NCBI GenBank assembly: GCA_003194525.1
Contig: NBIV01000320.1
Span: 1-64,000 of the forward strand
DNA length: 64,000 nucleotides
Direction: 5' to 3'
Source: Gracilariopsis chorda
Lineage: Eukaryota; Rhodophyta; Florideophyceae; Gracilariales; Gracilariaceae
Positions 43,700-57,609 of this stretch are shown in pieces. Numbering within the stretch: the stretch's first letter is position 1; every line of letters starts with the position of its first letter. The notes below the pieces were generated by a model, which was not told the DNA's origin, made no database searches, and saw nothing but the letters and a program-made list of their open reading frames with translations. A program made the translations under genes and the position numbers.

Positions 43700-45600
43700 C
43701 CGCTCTAGAGGACATTGACCCCCACATCTTCTATTCCAATCACTGGCCTATCAATAATAACTCGATTCAGGCTCCGAAAGAATGCCGTTGACCGCTGTAA
43801 ATATCTACGTCACTTACAGCCGATTGTATTTCGATCGCCTAGCGCGGATACCCACCTATAGGGCTTTTCTATCACGTGGTAGACGAAACCGGCAGATTAA
43901 CCGATCGGCGCTGTTTCATGCCAAGCGGCGTTATAAACCCTTAGTTTATGGTATACCTCCGATGGGTCCGTCTGACTTTCTCTTCGTCCGCCGTTCCCAA
44001 GAGGTAAATTGCTTCCGCTGAGTGGTTTGGTCCCTATAGAATATGGTTCCCCATCCCTTGGCCGTGCCGTGTCATTTTAACATGGGTTGCTTCGACAAAC
44101 CATTGCCTACCAATTCGGTCATGGACCGTAAATGATTGGCTGGGGACTTGTCTGACGAGTCCCGCCTCTTTCACCGCCGGGCCAACGTGTACACTATGCA
44201 CACATACAAGTTAGTGGAATGTTTCCCTCAAGACAATGCGATGCACCGTAAGATGTATGTGCCACGGCCAAGTTGGTGAGAGCACTACGAAGTTTACTGG
44301 TTCTTGGACGCCCCAAAACCTCGTTTAGCCTACTTTGGCAGTGCTGTTGTAGATAGCTCTTCTTTTGAAAGAATTGTTTATACCATTGCCCTTGCGGAGT
44401 TTGCGACCATCATCGCCCTTCTTTCTCTCCAAACGGCTCGAGAGGGCGTGACTTGGCCTACCGGGTCTAATAATTTGACTTTTCTGGCTCAAGCTATGTA
44501 TCCTGTTGGTCGTATCTTTTGTATTTCAAAGCACCTGGCATGGATCGTACGCGAAAAACTTGGCGTAGAAAACCAGGTGAGAGATACACCATACGCGGTC
44601 GAGGAGGTCACTGTCATTTTAGATGCAGCTGAAAACCAACCCTGAAGAGCAGGCTAGGGCTGGACGGTATGGAATCACAAGGACACCCACGTATCTATGA
44701 CAGAGGAGCAGAGCCTCCCAGGTCATCTTGTCGATCAGTACGATGCAGAAGATGAAGACTTTGCTCTGCCACCATTCTTTGTAGAGTCCCCTGCGCTGCA
44801 TGCGATCGTCCCCATAGCGGCTACTCCACCTACTACGGTCGCCCCTCCTACTGGTCGCGGAACTTCTTGTACTCCAGATGGTCAGGTTATGGTAGATCCA
44901 TCCTGATCCGTTCTAGTAGTCTGCCCTTTGGTTCCACGCGATGGCGTGCACCTCGACAGTATCGGAAGTTCCTTGCACCGACTCTATCATTTTTCTACGG
45001 TACTTCAACCGACCAGGTACTGCGAATGCCATTGCGGCCATTCATGCCCTGACTAGTTACCTTCCGGTCTTAGCAGGGCGCAACGCTCAAAACGATGGGA
45101 TCTTCCGCTTTCGGGACCAATTCCAGCACTCGCTGTACCAGGTAGTGACCTACCATTTGGGAGTGCTTCCCCAGGTAATTGACTATACGCCCTCGGCTGC
45201 TACTTTTTATAACCAACAGATTGCCGTGGTGCTGACTCAACTATTCGGTGTTCCAGCTGCCACCCCACCAACCTTCTTTCAAGTACCAACTTCCACCGGC
45301 TTCATTTGCCATCCAGGTGTTCTATCCATGGCTCCATTCAGTACTGCGCCCCCTTTTGCTCAACCGAAATAGACCCATCCGGTTTATCCCAATCGTCCTC
45401 CACCGATTCCGAGTACACAGGTGTTACTAGCTGGTCAAGCCGGTGCCTCGACTGGTCCGTCTACCATGGCAGGTACTACTGCTGGTGGTGGCTCCAGTGC
45501 CAGTGGGTCGGCCAGTCACGGACGTGGCCGAGGATGCAATTCCCCAGGGCCTACGTTATCTCTCGGTCCGGTGAGTGAACAGGGTGGCTATGGTACTTGA
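43700..45600 (+). pseudogene. Antisense ORF relic of element E
   Basis: This plus-strand coding relic lies antisense to element E, between its chromodomain and its presumed 3' end. Near 44.32 kb it reads RLAYFGSAVV, then IALAEFATIIALLSLQ, then a YPVG. The antisense protein of element A has CLSYIGSRLI, FLAEWAARVAAFLLWE and YIPLG with the same spacing. An FDRL piece near 43.83 kb also echoes A's SFFDRLRF. Towards 45.4-45.6 kb the relic becomes Ser/Gly/Pro-rich, as does the A protein tail. It is broken, with several breaks. Function unknown. Confidence 0.5.
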
Positions 45601-45809
45601 TCGCCGTCTGGTTATGTTCCTTAAGTTGTGGTTTCTTCGTCGCCTCTGCACAATCTTGTGGGTGCCAACATGCGTAAATTTGTTGTGTTCTTGCAGAGTA
45701 GTTGTTAGTTCCTTTTTAGATATTCAACTCCTGGTACTGCTTCAAAACATTCTCCCCTCCCACCCTCCCTGGCGTCCATGCACGGAACAGGCGTTGAGGG
45801 ATCCAGTTG

Positions 45810-45975
45810 GTGGGATTCCATTTGGTTTGCGCCAATAACTTTTGAGGAAGTTATTGAGTATGTGGTCGGGCGGTTCTATGATTTCATGGGACGCCATCCA
45901 CCCATACCACCTTACAAAGTACCGAATTCCCGATATGGTGTATTCGTGACTGACGGTGGAGTCAATGACTCGTTC
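45810..45975 (-). other. Chromodomain of element E
   Basis: The minus-strand translation IERVIDSTVSHEYTISGIRY, then FVRWYGWMASHEIIEPPDHI, fits the chromodomain pattern (VxxIIDS...YxVRWxGW...E) at the end of a Ty3 pol. It follows an SH3-like segment and a Pro/Gly-rich linker, as in A and B. Confidence 0.75.
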
Positions 45976-48900
45976 GATTTCTGTTTGTACGTTTCCAAGA
46001 GGCTTTGTTCCGTTCCCTTGTGGTGATGTTCCATTACCAATCGGTGAAGCACCGGGAGCAACCGTAGGGTCGCCAGCTACCGTATTTGGTCCAACTAGTT
46101 TAGTGATAATATCAGGTGACGGACTACAGGCCAAGTCCCTGATAGCTTGGTGGTGTTCCAATTGGGTTGATGGAACCGGGGCAAGGGTGCTCTGTGTTCC
46201 ATCGAGAATCTTGGTCAGTACGTTGGCCTGCAGGTCTCTCGAAACCCTATCAAACGAAATCCTGTTCTCTAAACCGCCTTCAAGGATGGTTACCGTGTGG
46301 TGGTCTGCTCGTATAACCTCGTACGGTCTACTTGATTTCGGCAGTAGCTTGGAGTTTATCTCCTCCGCTACCATCCGGTCATTTTCCTCGTCCTTCGGGA
46401 CTTCCCAAGCACCATTTGATCGGACATGCACGAAAACGTAGTCCCCGAATTCCACTTTGGTAGAAATTTACACTTTCTGATCGAAGTACTTCTTGTACTG
46501 TTCCTGGGCTGCGCTTATCTTTTATGCTACCGCAAGGGTTTCCTTCAGACTTCGTATGATATCCCTCTTTACCTGGCTGGCAGAGTGTGTCCCAGAGGCA
46601 CTGCAGTTTACCGCACCAGCTTAGGCAATAATACACGGAGGGTGTCATGACAAAACCAAATCATAGTGAGTGGTTCCCGTTGAGCAATGTAAGTTTAGGT
46701 TGTAAGCGTACATCAAGGGGTGTAAGAACTCAGCCCAATCCGATTGTTTTTCAGCTACGTATTGTCGGAATCGTTCCATAAGTGTTTTATAAAACCTTTC
46801 CACTTGCCCATTTGTCTGGGGGGTACGCAGTCATGAAATAGTGCTTTAAACCTAACACGGTACAGAATGATTAAAATAAATTTGAAGAAAGGTGAGAAAC
46901 ATTATCGGTGGGGAGGAAGAATGAGGGACCGTACAGATTGACCCAATGGTTAAGAAAGGCTTCAGCTAGAACCGGTCAGGTTGTGCTCTTGCGGGGTACT
47001 ACCCTCGTGAGCTTCATAAACCGATCGGTGGTTACCATGAAGTACTTATACCGCTTTGAAGTTTTCGGAATTGGTCTCAATAGGTGAAAAGCAATGAAGT
47101 CCAAGGGGGCTGGCTGCGGGGAATAACTTGATAAACTACGATGTTTTCGAGTACCACCACGGGTCTTAACGCAGAAGGTGCATCTAGCCTCCTTGGGGTG
47201 TAGTACATTCGTGTTCCTCCCAGGTGACCTGCCAAACGTTGCCAGTGAGCCAGATGTAGAAATCTTTGGAGAAGCGACTCCGGAACGAACATTTGGAGCA
47301 GGCCATCTAAGGTGGATCGCCTAACTAAATAGCCTTCATGGTCCACATCGAACTGCGTATCCCTCCCTCCAACAATTTGTAGCAATGACTTGCAATACCT
47401 ATCAGTTGCTCTCTCTCGCAAGGATTCATCTTTGGTAGTGAGGGAATATTCCTCCTCCTCCACTGCAAAAACTCTACTTGTTCGTCGTCCGCTACGATAA
47501 ACTCACGGAATTCTTCCTCGTCATCCAAGAAAGTACCTTCTTCAGTTTCCTTTCCCTGTACATCCTTAACCAATTGGATAGTGGAGCACAGAATATCGTT
47601 TACCATTGATTCCTTTTCCAACTCATTGGTATTCAAGCTTGACATGGCATTGGCCACGTTATGCTTTATTCTTGGGCGGTATTGTACCCCATATTCAACC
47701 TCGGAAAGTCTCAACCTCCATCTGGTTAGCCGTCTGGAAGCGTCTGATAGGCCCAATACACACCTTAACGTATCTTGATCTGCTCGCAGGGTAAACGTCG
47801 TGCCATATAGGTAAGGAAGGAGCGTCAACATGCTCCACACCTCTGCTTTGCATTCCTTCTCCCTAACGGTGTTTCAGGGTAAATATGCTACCTCCAGCAG
47901 AAGACACGATTCCAACAACGGTGTTTTTGGGTACATTAACCATATGGTTGCTGAAGTTGCTTAAGCATCCCTGAAAGGTTTGATTCGGTATAATGTCCAG
48001 TATGTCGTTCGCCATCATCGTCATGTTGCATTCCAATACCTTATGGTGGCTTTCTAATGTTAGCAAACTTGGTCGGTTGCATACCACCTTGGGTACCACT
48101 TGTTCTATTTGTGGAGATCGAATGGACTTTGCCCATCTAACCTTTTTTGGATACTGTCAGCGACGGCGTTTCCTGTCTCGGACCTGATGCGGTTCTCAAT
48201 TTTTTACGACCTAAAATGGTGAATCTTGGACCCTCATGGAGCAAAACTGTTCTGGTACGAAGAACGCTTGCCAGGACATAGTTGTTCATGAGCCTAGTTC
48301 CAAGGATACAATCCGTTGTCAATTGGTTGATTATGATAAACCATATCCGGACCTCATGGTTCTCTATGGCTGCCATGAGGTCTACACTTCCATGGACCGC
48401 TAATGGTCTCTTATTTGCATCCATCAAAGGGTTTGTGATCGTAGTAGGTCGTTCTTTTTCTAATACCTAGGTTCGCATGAATCAGGTGTGGTCCAGCTCC
48501 AGTATCCAAGATGGAGGTACACGGAACCAAAGGGCTAACAGAAATCCCAAGGATGATGTTTACGTTTTATTTATCATGCTTCACAAAGCAAATAGGTATC
48601 GATTGGTCTTCTGCTCCTTCGTCTTCAGTGAACACAGGGCGAACATCCATACAAGAACCAGCTGGTGCCGGTTGGGTTTCTGAATGGGACTAGTTGGGAA
48701 TGGCCTGCAGCCCAAACTTTACACGTTTTCTGCCTGTAGTGGTACGGTGGGGGCTTTCTCTGCCGTCTCTGCACCGGTGAAAAGATTAACCTGTTGAATT
48801 CCAGACGTTTTACTTGTCCTGAACCTGTCTGTTTCTGCCCGCGTGGCCAAATACCACCTTTTGGTTTTGCTCACGCACCTGTTGGAGCGCTGCTCTAACC

Positions 48901-51599
48901 TGAGCGGTGAGAGTACGGCATGTTGTAGCCAAATGGTGAGGTAACAGGCAAAACCAACAAATGGGATTCCTCGTGGTTGGATCCCTCAAAGCCATCCATG
49001 TTCCGCATATTGGCATCCTGTCCATCGGTTGGACACGCGCCTTATGGTACGACGCCTGCTGAATCTTGGGTGGGTTTCTACAACTTGGTTGTATCACGAG
49101 TACCTATGGGTCAGAGACAGACACCTGTGTGGTTGGCACCGACGCCTTGGAGGCTGATGTTGCCATTGCAGACGTACGGAAATATAACAGAGAGATCCAT
49201 GCAGTTTCTATCCCGTTCTGCACCAAGTAGACCGTAGATCAAACTGGTGTGAAATCGTGCGCCGTGTCCTCTGAGGTTGACAAATAATACACCTCGTGGA
49301 TCGTCCACTTCGGTTTAATCTTGCCAGGATTGCTAGCCGTACTGTGCTGTCCTTGCCCGGGTTCGTGAGTGTCTCTAAGGGCTTGCACATGTCACGCGAG
49401 CCAGTTATAATCACCTTTTGGTTTGTCGCAAGGTATTTTTTCACCTGTCACCTAATGGGTTTGTCGATGTTATAGGCTAACAACGACTTCAACTGCGTAC
49501 TACTGAATACGTTACCACACCAGGAGGCCATCACGTACAAAAACATCGTGAAATCCAATTCGGTTTGTCCTGACTTCTCGTGTTAACCTAAGCGCTCAGC
49601 GCAAACTTCTTGAACAGCCTCATTGGTCTTAGTCTCGGAGGTTTCAAAAAGGTATTTGAAGACCTGCGGATAAGTCCGAAGCATCTCCGTTGGTCTGTAT
49701 CAACCGACATGGTATTTCCTTGCACCCTACTATGGAGCAAGGATGCGGCCTGCATCTTCAAGTGAAACTGAAATAAGCACATGGGTGCATATTCTGCAAA
49801 AACAGTTTGGTCAAAAGCAATCTTGAATCTCTGAAGGAAGTCAATGATCGCAAAGAGATCATCACCTGTGAAGGTAGTATCATCCATTTTAAACCCAAGC
49901 CGTTTGTAATGGTTGGTAATCTTCTGAGCTACCTGTGAATTGTACTCAGAATGCCGGTTCCTTAACTTGTAGGTCGTGTAGTCAACGGCCGTGGGGAAAA
50001 GGTCACTCAACGGGCGTATCACCACCAGCTCCGATTTCGTATCGGACTCATTGTCATTGGATAAGTCATACCGTTTGGTCTTTCCTTAACGGTTTTTCTT
50101 CACCTTCTGATGGTGTTTTGCCTTCCTCGTTGTTCTACCTTAACGGTGCTCGTAATACTCCAACGGTTCCGTATCTGTACTGAAGTCCGAGGAGTCAGGG
50201 TCTCACTCACGGCCCTTTCTCCATCTCCTATCGGTCTTCTTCTTTCTTTTTGGTCTTCGTCTCCACTCACTCTCGGACTTCGACGAACTACCGCCATCTC
50301 CTTTGGGTCCCTGCTTGGCTCTACCAGTTGTTTCTGGAAAGTATACATACCCCGGGCCTTCTTCTACTTAAAGATGTGCCTGTTTCCGAAATGAGTCGGG
50401 AAGCTTTCCACGAGTTTGGTGAATAGGAACGGATAACTAGGTAACCTGTTTGGGTCATAAAACCTTTTGGTTACCCTGAGCGGTTGGTGTCATTACTGAG
50501 ATGGTTTGCGGGCTGTGCAGGGCCACCACTCGTTGTTACTGCAGGGACTCCTGTAACACTTGGGCAACATATCGCCGAGCGCTCTGCTCTAGGAATTGAA
50601 GAACCAATGTGGGTATTTGGTTGCCTTACTGGTGTGTAGCATGGCTAACCACCATCTTGTTAATTGTATCCAAATCCAACCAGGGTACCACCATCTTAGG
50701 TTTCTCCGTTCGCTTTTCTTCTACCAGCTGGTCAGATGTGGCACTGGTCCTCGGCCCCGGCAGGGACGCGCTGTTAACCACAGTTACGGGGTAGCGACCA
50801 CCTCCACCGTCCGCTCCCGTTCCTCGACATAGGCCTTTGCGGTCGTTCCTCTATACATTTCATCCGGTTTGTCCAATCTTGGTTCAACGAATCCTTGGTA
50901 CAGGGCCACGCACGTTTCTCAACTCAATGAATCTCTGAGCCTTGTGTTCGGTTGCCGCATATCAAATTGGTAAACTGATGGTTTACTAAGTCGCTTTCTA
51001 GTGATAACATAACCAAACGGGGTCCAAAATGCACTTCTTTCCTAAGTTCTTCTTTCCAAGAACAATACGTGTAGTTCCAGTTCTAGGTGAGGAAACAAAA
51101 ATGTGGTATATTCAATCGGGTGTTAAGCACCACCGGGATGGTTCGCTTGGAAAACTTTTGGCGTGAGCGTGACGAGGGCTCAACCTGAAGGGTGAAACGT
51201 GACTAACTGAATGGGTGTGGCAGCACAAAACTACTAGGGGCGCACGATAACCAGGCGATCTTACCGTAACCAATTAATATTGTTAGTAGTACAGTGCACA
51301 CGGGTCAGTGAAGCGTGAATAGTCTTATATAAACCAAGACGTTTACTGTAGAAACCAGTTGGTATCACACTTAGCCAAGAGGTGCTTTCCTTTCCCATGC
51401 TTCTTGAGGGAGCGCTGTACCCAGCTTAAGTGTAAGTGAGGCTCAACCTCAGCTACACTCTGCCACGTGGCATATGTTGGGGCCTGTCCTAGTGGCATGG
51501 ACCCACACCACAGTAGCAGGGTGTCACTACCTATCTAAAACAATTAAATAAACTAGTATAATAATTGGTTACCCACTCTAACCCACGTGGCACACTCAC

Positions 51600-53200
51600 C
51601 AATTGGTCCAGCGCGCGTTGCACTACCCATATGGTCAGATCTCCGTGTATCATAGTCATTGATGCTTACGTCGATCATGGGTACCTTGATTGTGTAATTG
51701 AAGATGTATTGAGCGTTTTGAAAAATGCGCTTTCCAAACCCTTCCAGATGAAGGAACTCTGTGAACCACGTTTGGGTCTTGGGTTTTTCAAACCTCGTAG
51801 TCGACTCAATTATATTTTACGTTTGTCTGAGATATTGTGTACAAGAATGGTCCTGAAAAGCTTTAAAACGCTAGATGCCAATACAGGTTCTGCAATAATG
51901 CAACAGAATATCGATTTGGGGGAGGATTGTGATCCACGTCCCAGTATCTCGAAATGCCAGTTAATTGGTTCCCGGATGTACCTAGGAGCTAGACTGAAAA
52001 TCTAATGTGCGGCGTCCTGATTTGCAAAGTATTTTTCAAGTGCTTGCAAAGTACATTTGGAAGCAGCAAAAGAGCGTTCGGAAATATATGGTGGGCTTGC
52101 AACAACTTCTGATTACGGGTTATGAAGCCAAGTGTTTGACAATTCTTTGGTTTGTAGACCCCGACTGTGCTGATTATGTTAAGACCACATATCAAACAAG
52201 CAGGTACCGCTTTATGATGATTGGTCGTTCTGAATGATGTTTCTCATTTCAGCAATAATTGGTTGCACTGTATACTACAGCGGCGAAGTATATCAGTCTT
52301 CGCACAAGGTTAAAGGGGGTAAGAAAACTACGTCGACTGGTACCTGGTATATACCAGTTTCTGAGCACCCGCATTAGCTTCGAGCCACTGGAAATGCGTG
52401 TGCATGCTCAATAATGCATAAAATCAGCCAAACATGGAGTGGTGCACAGTGGAACGAAAGAAATCCATATTCAATAGCAATTTGCGACAGACGCAGTACA
52501 TGATAAGGTGATACGACTTCAATACTGCCCAGCGGCAGGTATGGTTGCGGATTTTTTATCAAAGCCATTACATAATATTAAGCGTAAGACGTTTGTATCG
52601 AATAGTGGTATGTTTCTGACTAATATTTGAAGGCAGTGACAGATAAGGGTGTTATAATACTGCACATGTGTTCATTCGTCGTGTACCGCTTTTTTCAAAT
52701 TAGTACAGGTTTTAAATGTATACGGAGTGTACACTTGATACAGTTGCAAACGCGGATGCACTGTTCAGAGTATATATCTGACACTGAATTTGTATACATT
52801 TTCAATGTGCATAGTCATTGGTGTAACACTATGTACATTTTTATTGTTAATTGTAATTGCTATGACTCACAACATTGAATCTGGATGTCAGCTAGCAAAA
52901 TAGATGAATGCCATTGGTTGTATTCTGCTTCCATGGAAACAATGGCTAGCGTTAAGAGCATTGTTCACATGCATGTACAATCGGCTGTTTGGAAGTCCAT
53001 ATATGGCATTGGTCTTGCGGATCCGTTGAAGCCGGAGCCAAACCTGGTACACATTCTTTTTCAATCTTTGATGTGAACCTCGTCAACATTCTGCTCACCA
53101 TCATCGATCGGGGGCAAAGCCATTACGGTGCGATATGTTGCCAGGGAAGACCCTGAAGCTAAAATAATCACCAATCCACTAAGAAGTGGCACTGCATGTG
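51600..53200 (+). mobile_element. Copia fossil 'F' (plus strand, RT end, RNase H, 3' LTR)
   Basis: The plus strand keeps the end of a Copia reverse transcriptase (CQLIGSRMYL near 51.96 kb, the Copia RQLIGSLMYL block, followed by RRPDLQ) and RNase H (DPDCADYVKTTYQTSRYRFM near 52.16 kb; a CPAAGMVADFLSKPL segment near 52.53 kb). A purine-rich stretch then leads to TGTTATAATACTGCAC at about 52.65 kb, a plausible 3' LTR start. The rest of the element is not recognisable. It is broken, with many breaks. The right edge is a guess. Confidence 0.65.
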
Positions 53201-55900
53201 TAATCTGGAAAAACGCCTGGCTTGGCCAAAACGTCGTCAGAGATTGTGAGCGTTTGGACACACTGAAATGCCTCTTAGGCCTGTGAAATCATGGGAACGT
53301 ACTTCGAAGTAAAGTTGCGTGTGATGATGGACATTATTCGGCACCTCATTTGTTAACGTGCCTATGCGCATATTGTTGACCCCAACGTGTAACAGGCATA
53401 TGATTGGGTACTCGAAACTTTTTTATGCGTTTTATTGTTCATAAATGAGCGCATGGTATAATATGAGGGGATGCGATAGGCCAATCGGCGCGTTCTGATG
53501 AGAAGCTGTATGCAGGACTACGTGTACTTTCATAACGTGTAGACGTATGGAAATGGCTCCTGACGTGTGATTCGTGTGTTTGTTAGTGCAAGATGTGATA
53601 TGGGCTTGACATATCGCATCCTTTTTGATATTACATGAATGTGTGACTTTTCATGATCATGTCAACACAAATAAATGATTTTAAAGTGCTCAGATATGCT
53701 GTAACATTGATGGGCATGGTTTTCTGGCTTGATGAAGCTTATCCGCCTGGTCTGTGTGGGTGCCATGACAAAATGGTGACGCCAGGGTGCCAAACTTAGC
53801 AGTAAAGTAAGCTAAAAAGGGTGTATTCGTAGCTAGAAGCCCCGTAGAGATGAAAATTATAAACAGAGAGAGAGCAAAGAAATGGAAATGCAGTGCCCAA
53901 AAGGACTCAACTTGCTAAGCAAATATGAAAAGAAAAGGGAGACCAAAATTCTCAATCACAGAAAACTTCTTCAAAACTTCTTCAAACGGCGCCCGACCAA
54001 AAGATTACGTCAGTGGCTGCTGGGAGTCAGACTCCCGGCTTCCGGTCAGACACTCCGGATGTGTAGCGATTTCTGCAGCCTATTTAATTCTGCGCTAACC
54101 AGGAGCAGACGCGTACAATCCTTATAGGGTTTCCAATGGAGCGTTACTGCCAGCGGGATATGCTCTCACTTTGTACCCAATATGGCTCTTTTCAGGAAAG
54201 GTTGCATGGCAAGTCGCTTGTGGACAGCTTCCCGTCCAGCACTTTCGTCCGGAAATTGCCAGGTCTTTCGACAGACACCGTTATCCGAGCAAAGCTCCGA
54301 AGGGGCTCACAGAAGACAGAAGCATCTTTGGTACACACTGCCTGTCTCTCTTCCATGCCTAAAGCGCTTCAAGCAGTCTTAGAGACGGCAGCTCCCCACC
54401 CCATGTATGCATCTAATGCCAAATGCCTCACTAAAAGCAGATGGTGGTTGAAGGTTTGATCGAAAGAGTGAGAAAGGTTAGCGGTTGAGGTATTTGTATG
54501 AGTCTGATGTTGACCTGAGTCCAGACCGAAGTCCAGGGCTCAACGTGCCCTTTTTTGGCGCCTAAAAGCACTTAAAACAACACAGGAACGCATTGATACT
54601 TTCTAATTACTGATGTGTGCGTCTAGATTACTCCATTGGCTTCTAAAAGCCTCTGAGGCTTCATACTAACCAATAAAACTCCGTCTTCTTGCGCCAGCTT
54701 CACTTTAACACAGTAGTATGGCTGGGTCAGTGAATTAAAGAATGCTCTAGGAGCTGCTGGAACACTCTATACGTATGTTCCAGCAGTGCCGGAACATTCT
54801 ACATGTTTCGCAACCAACAGTCTGGAAAAGTCTAAGACATGGTTGTAGTGAGCTGCCAACCATTAACTGGTTATGGTTGAATATGATTCATCATTCTAGA
54901 TTTCTCTAATCCATTGTTTACGTTCACTGTTATTCAATGTTGTCTCCTAATTTTGGTACATAGGCTGTATTGCACGCACCTCTAATTACACTACACGAAG
55001 GTCTCGTATCCAAAACAACTATGCCATAAGCGTGGTGTAAAATGATGACACGTTCAGCTGTTACAAGTATATCATACACCGCACTGCCGCTCACCAGAGG
55101 TAGTGCCCCTGATCTACGAGGCTAGAGTATGAAACATAGTAGTATTTGCGAGCACCGTGTGCATCTACGGTGCCAGCAGGACTAAAGGGAATCCAACCTC
55201 CTACTCCAGGGATATCTGGGCCCATTAGCTGGGCCTAGACGTTTGACATATTGCATACGTCACTCTTATCTCACTCTCTTTTATTATGCACGCATACGTT
55301 AGATCATGCTGATATCTCCAAAGAAACTAGCATGAGCTATCAGGTGAAGGCATAATGCGCTTGTTAGTACCCTTCCTATGAAATTTGTTCCGGATTGAGC
55401 ACCTTGCGCCTGAGGTGCATAGAGTGGAGCCAGTCGAAATAAATCACTTCTTGCCCTTGGAGAACAATAGGGTTCAGGGGGTCAACTCATAAAGTAATGG
55501 AGATAGTATGTCCTGTCGGCATCCCTGCCTTTCCGAAGTTTCTTTCCTTGCCGAGTGTTTTTCAGCGGTAATCATGGGTAGAATACTGGCGCAAAGAAGA
55601 CCAAACGCGACTGTGACTGCCCTAGGAGACGCATCTGGAAGAAAGTTCAAGACCTGCTTAGACGTTTCTCGTTGGGTCTCTTGGTACTGAATGTTCCGAT
55701 TACTGCCCTGAAGTAATATTACTTTAGTGTGACCTCAGTCACACTTTCTTGATGGGCCCTGCAATTCAACAGTATGCTTCTCTTAGTAAGCGGTTTTCGT
55801 AAAGCATTGAGTCCTCTAATCTGCCTATAAATGCATATCTTATGTGTTCCACGTCCTTTCAGAAGTATTTATACCTCTGAGGTTAAGTCCAACACTATCT
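53200..55900. other. Unassigned decayed DNA
   Basis: About 2.7 kb with only short, unconvincing frames (for example 53882-54127 and 54136-54459 on the plus strand) that I cannot tie to any family. It is AT-rich with scattered direct similarity to LTR-like sequence. It is probably old retroelement DNA. No RNA gene or satellite is seen. Confidence 0.3.
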
Positions 55901-55949
55901 CCAGGGCAAATGTTTAATTCTTAATGGTAACAGCGGTGAGGATTATACG

Positions 55950-56980
55950 CTATTGCGACGTCGACTTCGTGTCGCGTCTCGCATTAAACACGATTAAAGT
56001 GTAGTTGCATCTACTGCAGATGAGTGATCTAGTGCCACAAGGACTCATGACCCAACGTTGATTGCAGCTTAATGGAGTTCTAGACACATAGCGAGAATGG
56101 AAAGGCTATGTTCAATCATTATCTGTGCACTTGCGAATGCCCCACTTTACGTTGTGATTGATGTGGATGATGATCCTCAGCGTATGCTAAGAATTTCGGA
56201 TTATAGTTATGTCTCTTAGCAGATGGTATCTCGTACCGCTGTATAGAATCAATGGTTCCGTATACTTGGCAAAATTTGTCAGAGTATGTCTACCACTTTT
56301 TCTCTTTGTACTAACAAAAGACTCAATGGGGAAAGACGCTGCGATTCCAGAGTTACATAAGACATTAATGCTGTTAGGGTCTATTATCATCACTTACTCA
56401 CTCCAGTCAACTGCTGCGAGATTTTTTACTGAAAAGACCTCGGAGTTTACACGGGAGTATGTGGTAACTAACCTGATTAATGAGTACAAAGCTGGTCAAT
56501 TTGATTCTGACAGATCTATTCGTATTTCATAGCCACAAAAAGAACCGACGTAAGCGTAGCGGCCGTTCTGTGGGGCGCAACTATTTGTCAAATGGGGACG
56601 AAAATCGTGGTATCACAAATCGGATTCCAACTTAAGTATTGGCTCAAATGGACGTGCTTATGCTGCTGCCAACCGAAACAATTACCATTGTGCCTTCTGG
56701 AACTGCAAAAGTTAGACGCAAGAGTGATCCCGAATGAACTTGAGAGTGCGGACTCCGCTTAACCAAAATTCATCTTGCACGAACTCGAAACTTGTTTAGG
56801 TGACAGTTCTAAACAATCTAGGAAGTCTTCACTAAAAGAATCCAAAATTAGAAACGCAAAAGATGGTGTGGAGAAGTCTGCAGTTCTCTTATATACGCTT
56901 TTTGGCATGAATAAATATTTGGACACAGCTACCACGTCCAACTACAAGTGTGCTCCATCTGCATTTTTATCCAACATATG
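55950..56980 (+). mobile_element. Copia gag fossil 'I' (plus strand)
   Basis: The plus-strand translation contains YVVIDVDDDPQRMLRISDYSY, then MGKDAAIPELHKTLMLLGSI, then TREYVVTNLINEYKAGQ and, near 56.68 kb, NNYHCAF. This is the layout of a Copia gag of the UBN2 type: substrate region, the conserved KDAAIPE...MLLxSI helix, EYVxTxLIxEY, then a CCHC knuckle start. It is broken, with several breaks. No LTR or pol part of the same copy could be assigned; it abuts the LTR of element G. Confidence 0.5.
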
Positions 56981-57079
56981 AATTTGAATATCTCCAACAT
57001 CTATTGAGCTTACTGACAGTACGAAAGAACCGGATACACGAAAAAGGGTTTTTTTACTGCCATTATTCGAGGATATAAA

Positions 57080-57609
57080 CTTAACACAATAATGCACCAA
57101 CACCGCACCATAAGTTACGTGCCTGCACAAAACCATGATAAAGACATATTCACAACACAGATTCACATGCCAACGCATGCCAACGCATCCAAATTCATCC
57201 ATGCATGTCCCAGTAATTCACCAGATTACGTGTACGTGTAAGTGCACCAACTCACACGTCATTAACAACTTCGTGTACCTATAAACCTGATGACAGTATG
57301 CATACTCCTCACCAAAGTTCCACTGCTGGATCACATGTCCGGTGTGTGGACACCTATCATAGTTACGTGCCCTGTACACAGTGCACACCGTACTAGCTGG
57401 AAACGTGGGTATGCCAATCTAACCCACTTGCCCATTACTACTTGTACGCACTACAGTGAATATGTGTATTTGCAGTAGCCAATCAAAAGCCAGATTCACG
57501 TTGAGTTTGCACCGCGACGCATATGCCCTTTTGCAGCGGCACCCTCCAAAACAGCCCATGCTTCCCAGAACATTTGGTTTTCAGTGACAGAACAGGTACT
57601 TGTCCAACA
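57080..57609 (-). repeat. 3' LTR of Copia element G
   Basis: On the minus strand it starts TGTTGGACAAGTACCTGTTC right after a GAGGGAGGG purine tract and 21 bases past the RNase H stop. It is a direct repeat of 63055-63592 (530 against 538 bp). Short frames inside it are accidental. Confidence 0.8.

Larger units (their letters stand above)
43300..51300 (-). mobile_element. Ty3/Gypsy chromodomain fossil 'E' (minus strand)
   Basis: Read from right to left: gag (~50.35-49.59 kb; FTGDDLFAIIDFLQRFK), CCHC knuckle (~48.96 kb; CWFCLLPHHLATTC), protease-side sequence (~48.4-48.15 kb; ILGTRLMNN), RNase H (~47.84-47.6 kb; TRWRLRLSEVEYGVQY), integrase (~47.3-46.5 kb), an SH3-like segment (46.45-46.25 kb) and a chromodomain (45.97-45.81 kb). 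Beyond the chromodomain, on the plus strand at ~43.7-45.6 kb, lies a relic of an antisense ORF like that of A. It is a separate family from A, B and D. It is broken, with many breaks. LTR-like sequence with a TTTATATAAGAC TATA motif on the minus strand lies at ~50.9-51.6 kb, but I could not pair it, so both edges are approximate. Confidence 0.75.

Noticed and set aside
56942-57202. Minus-strand frame as the missing end of Copia H RNase H.
   Set aside because: Its only resemblance is a weak GDIQIHMLDKNADGAHL segment, and the neighbouring DNA reads better as plus-strand Copia gag.
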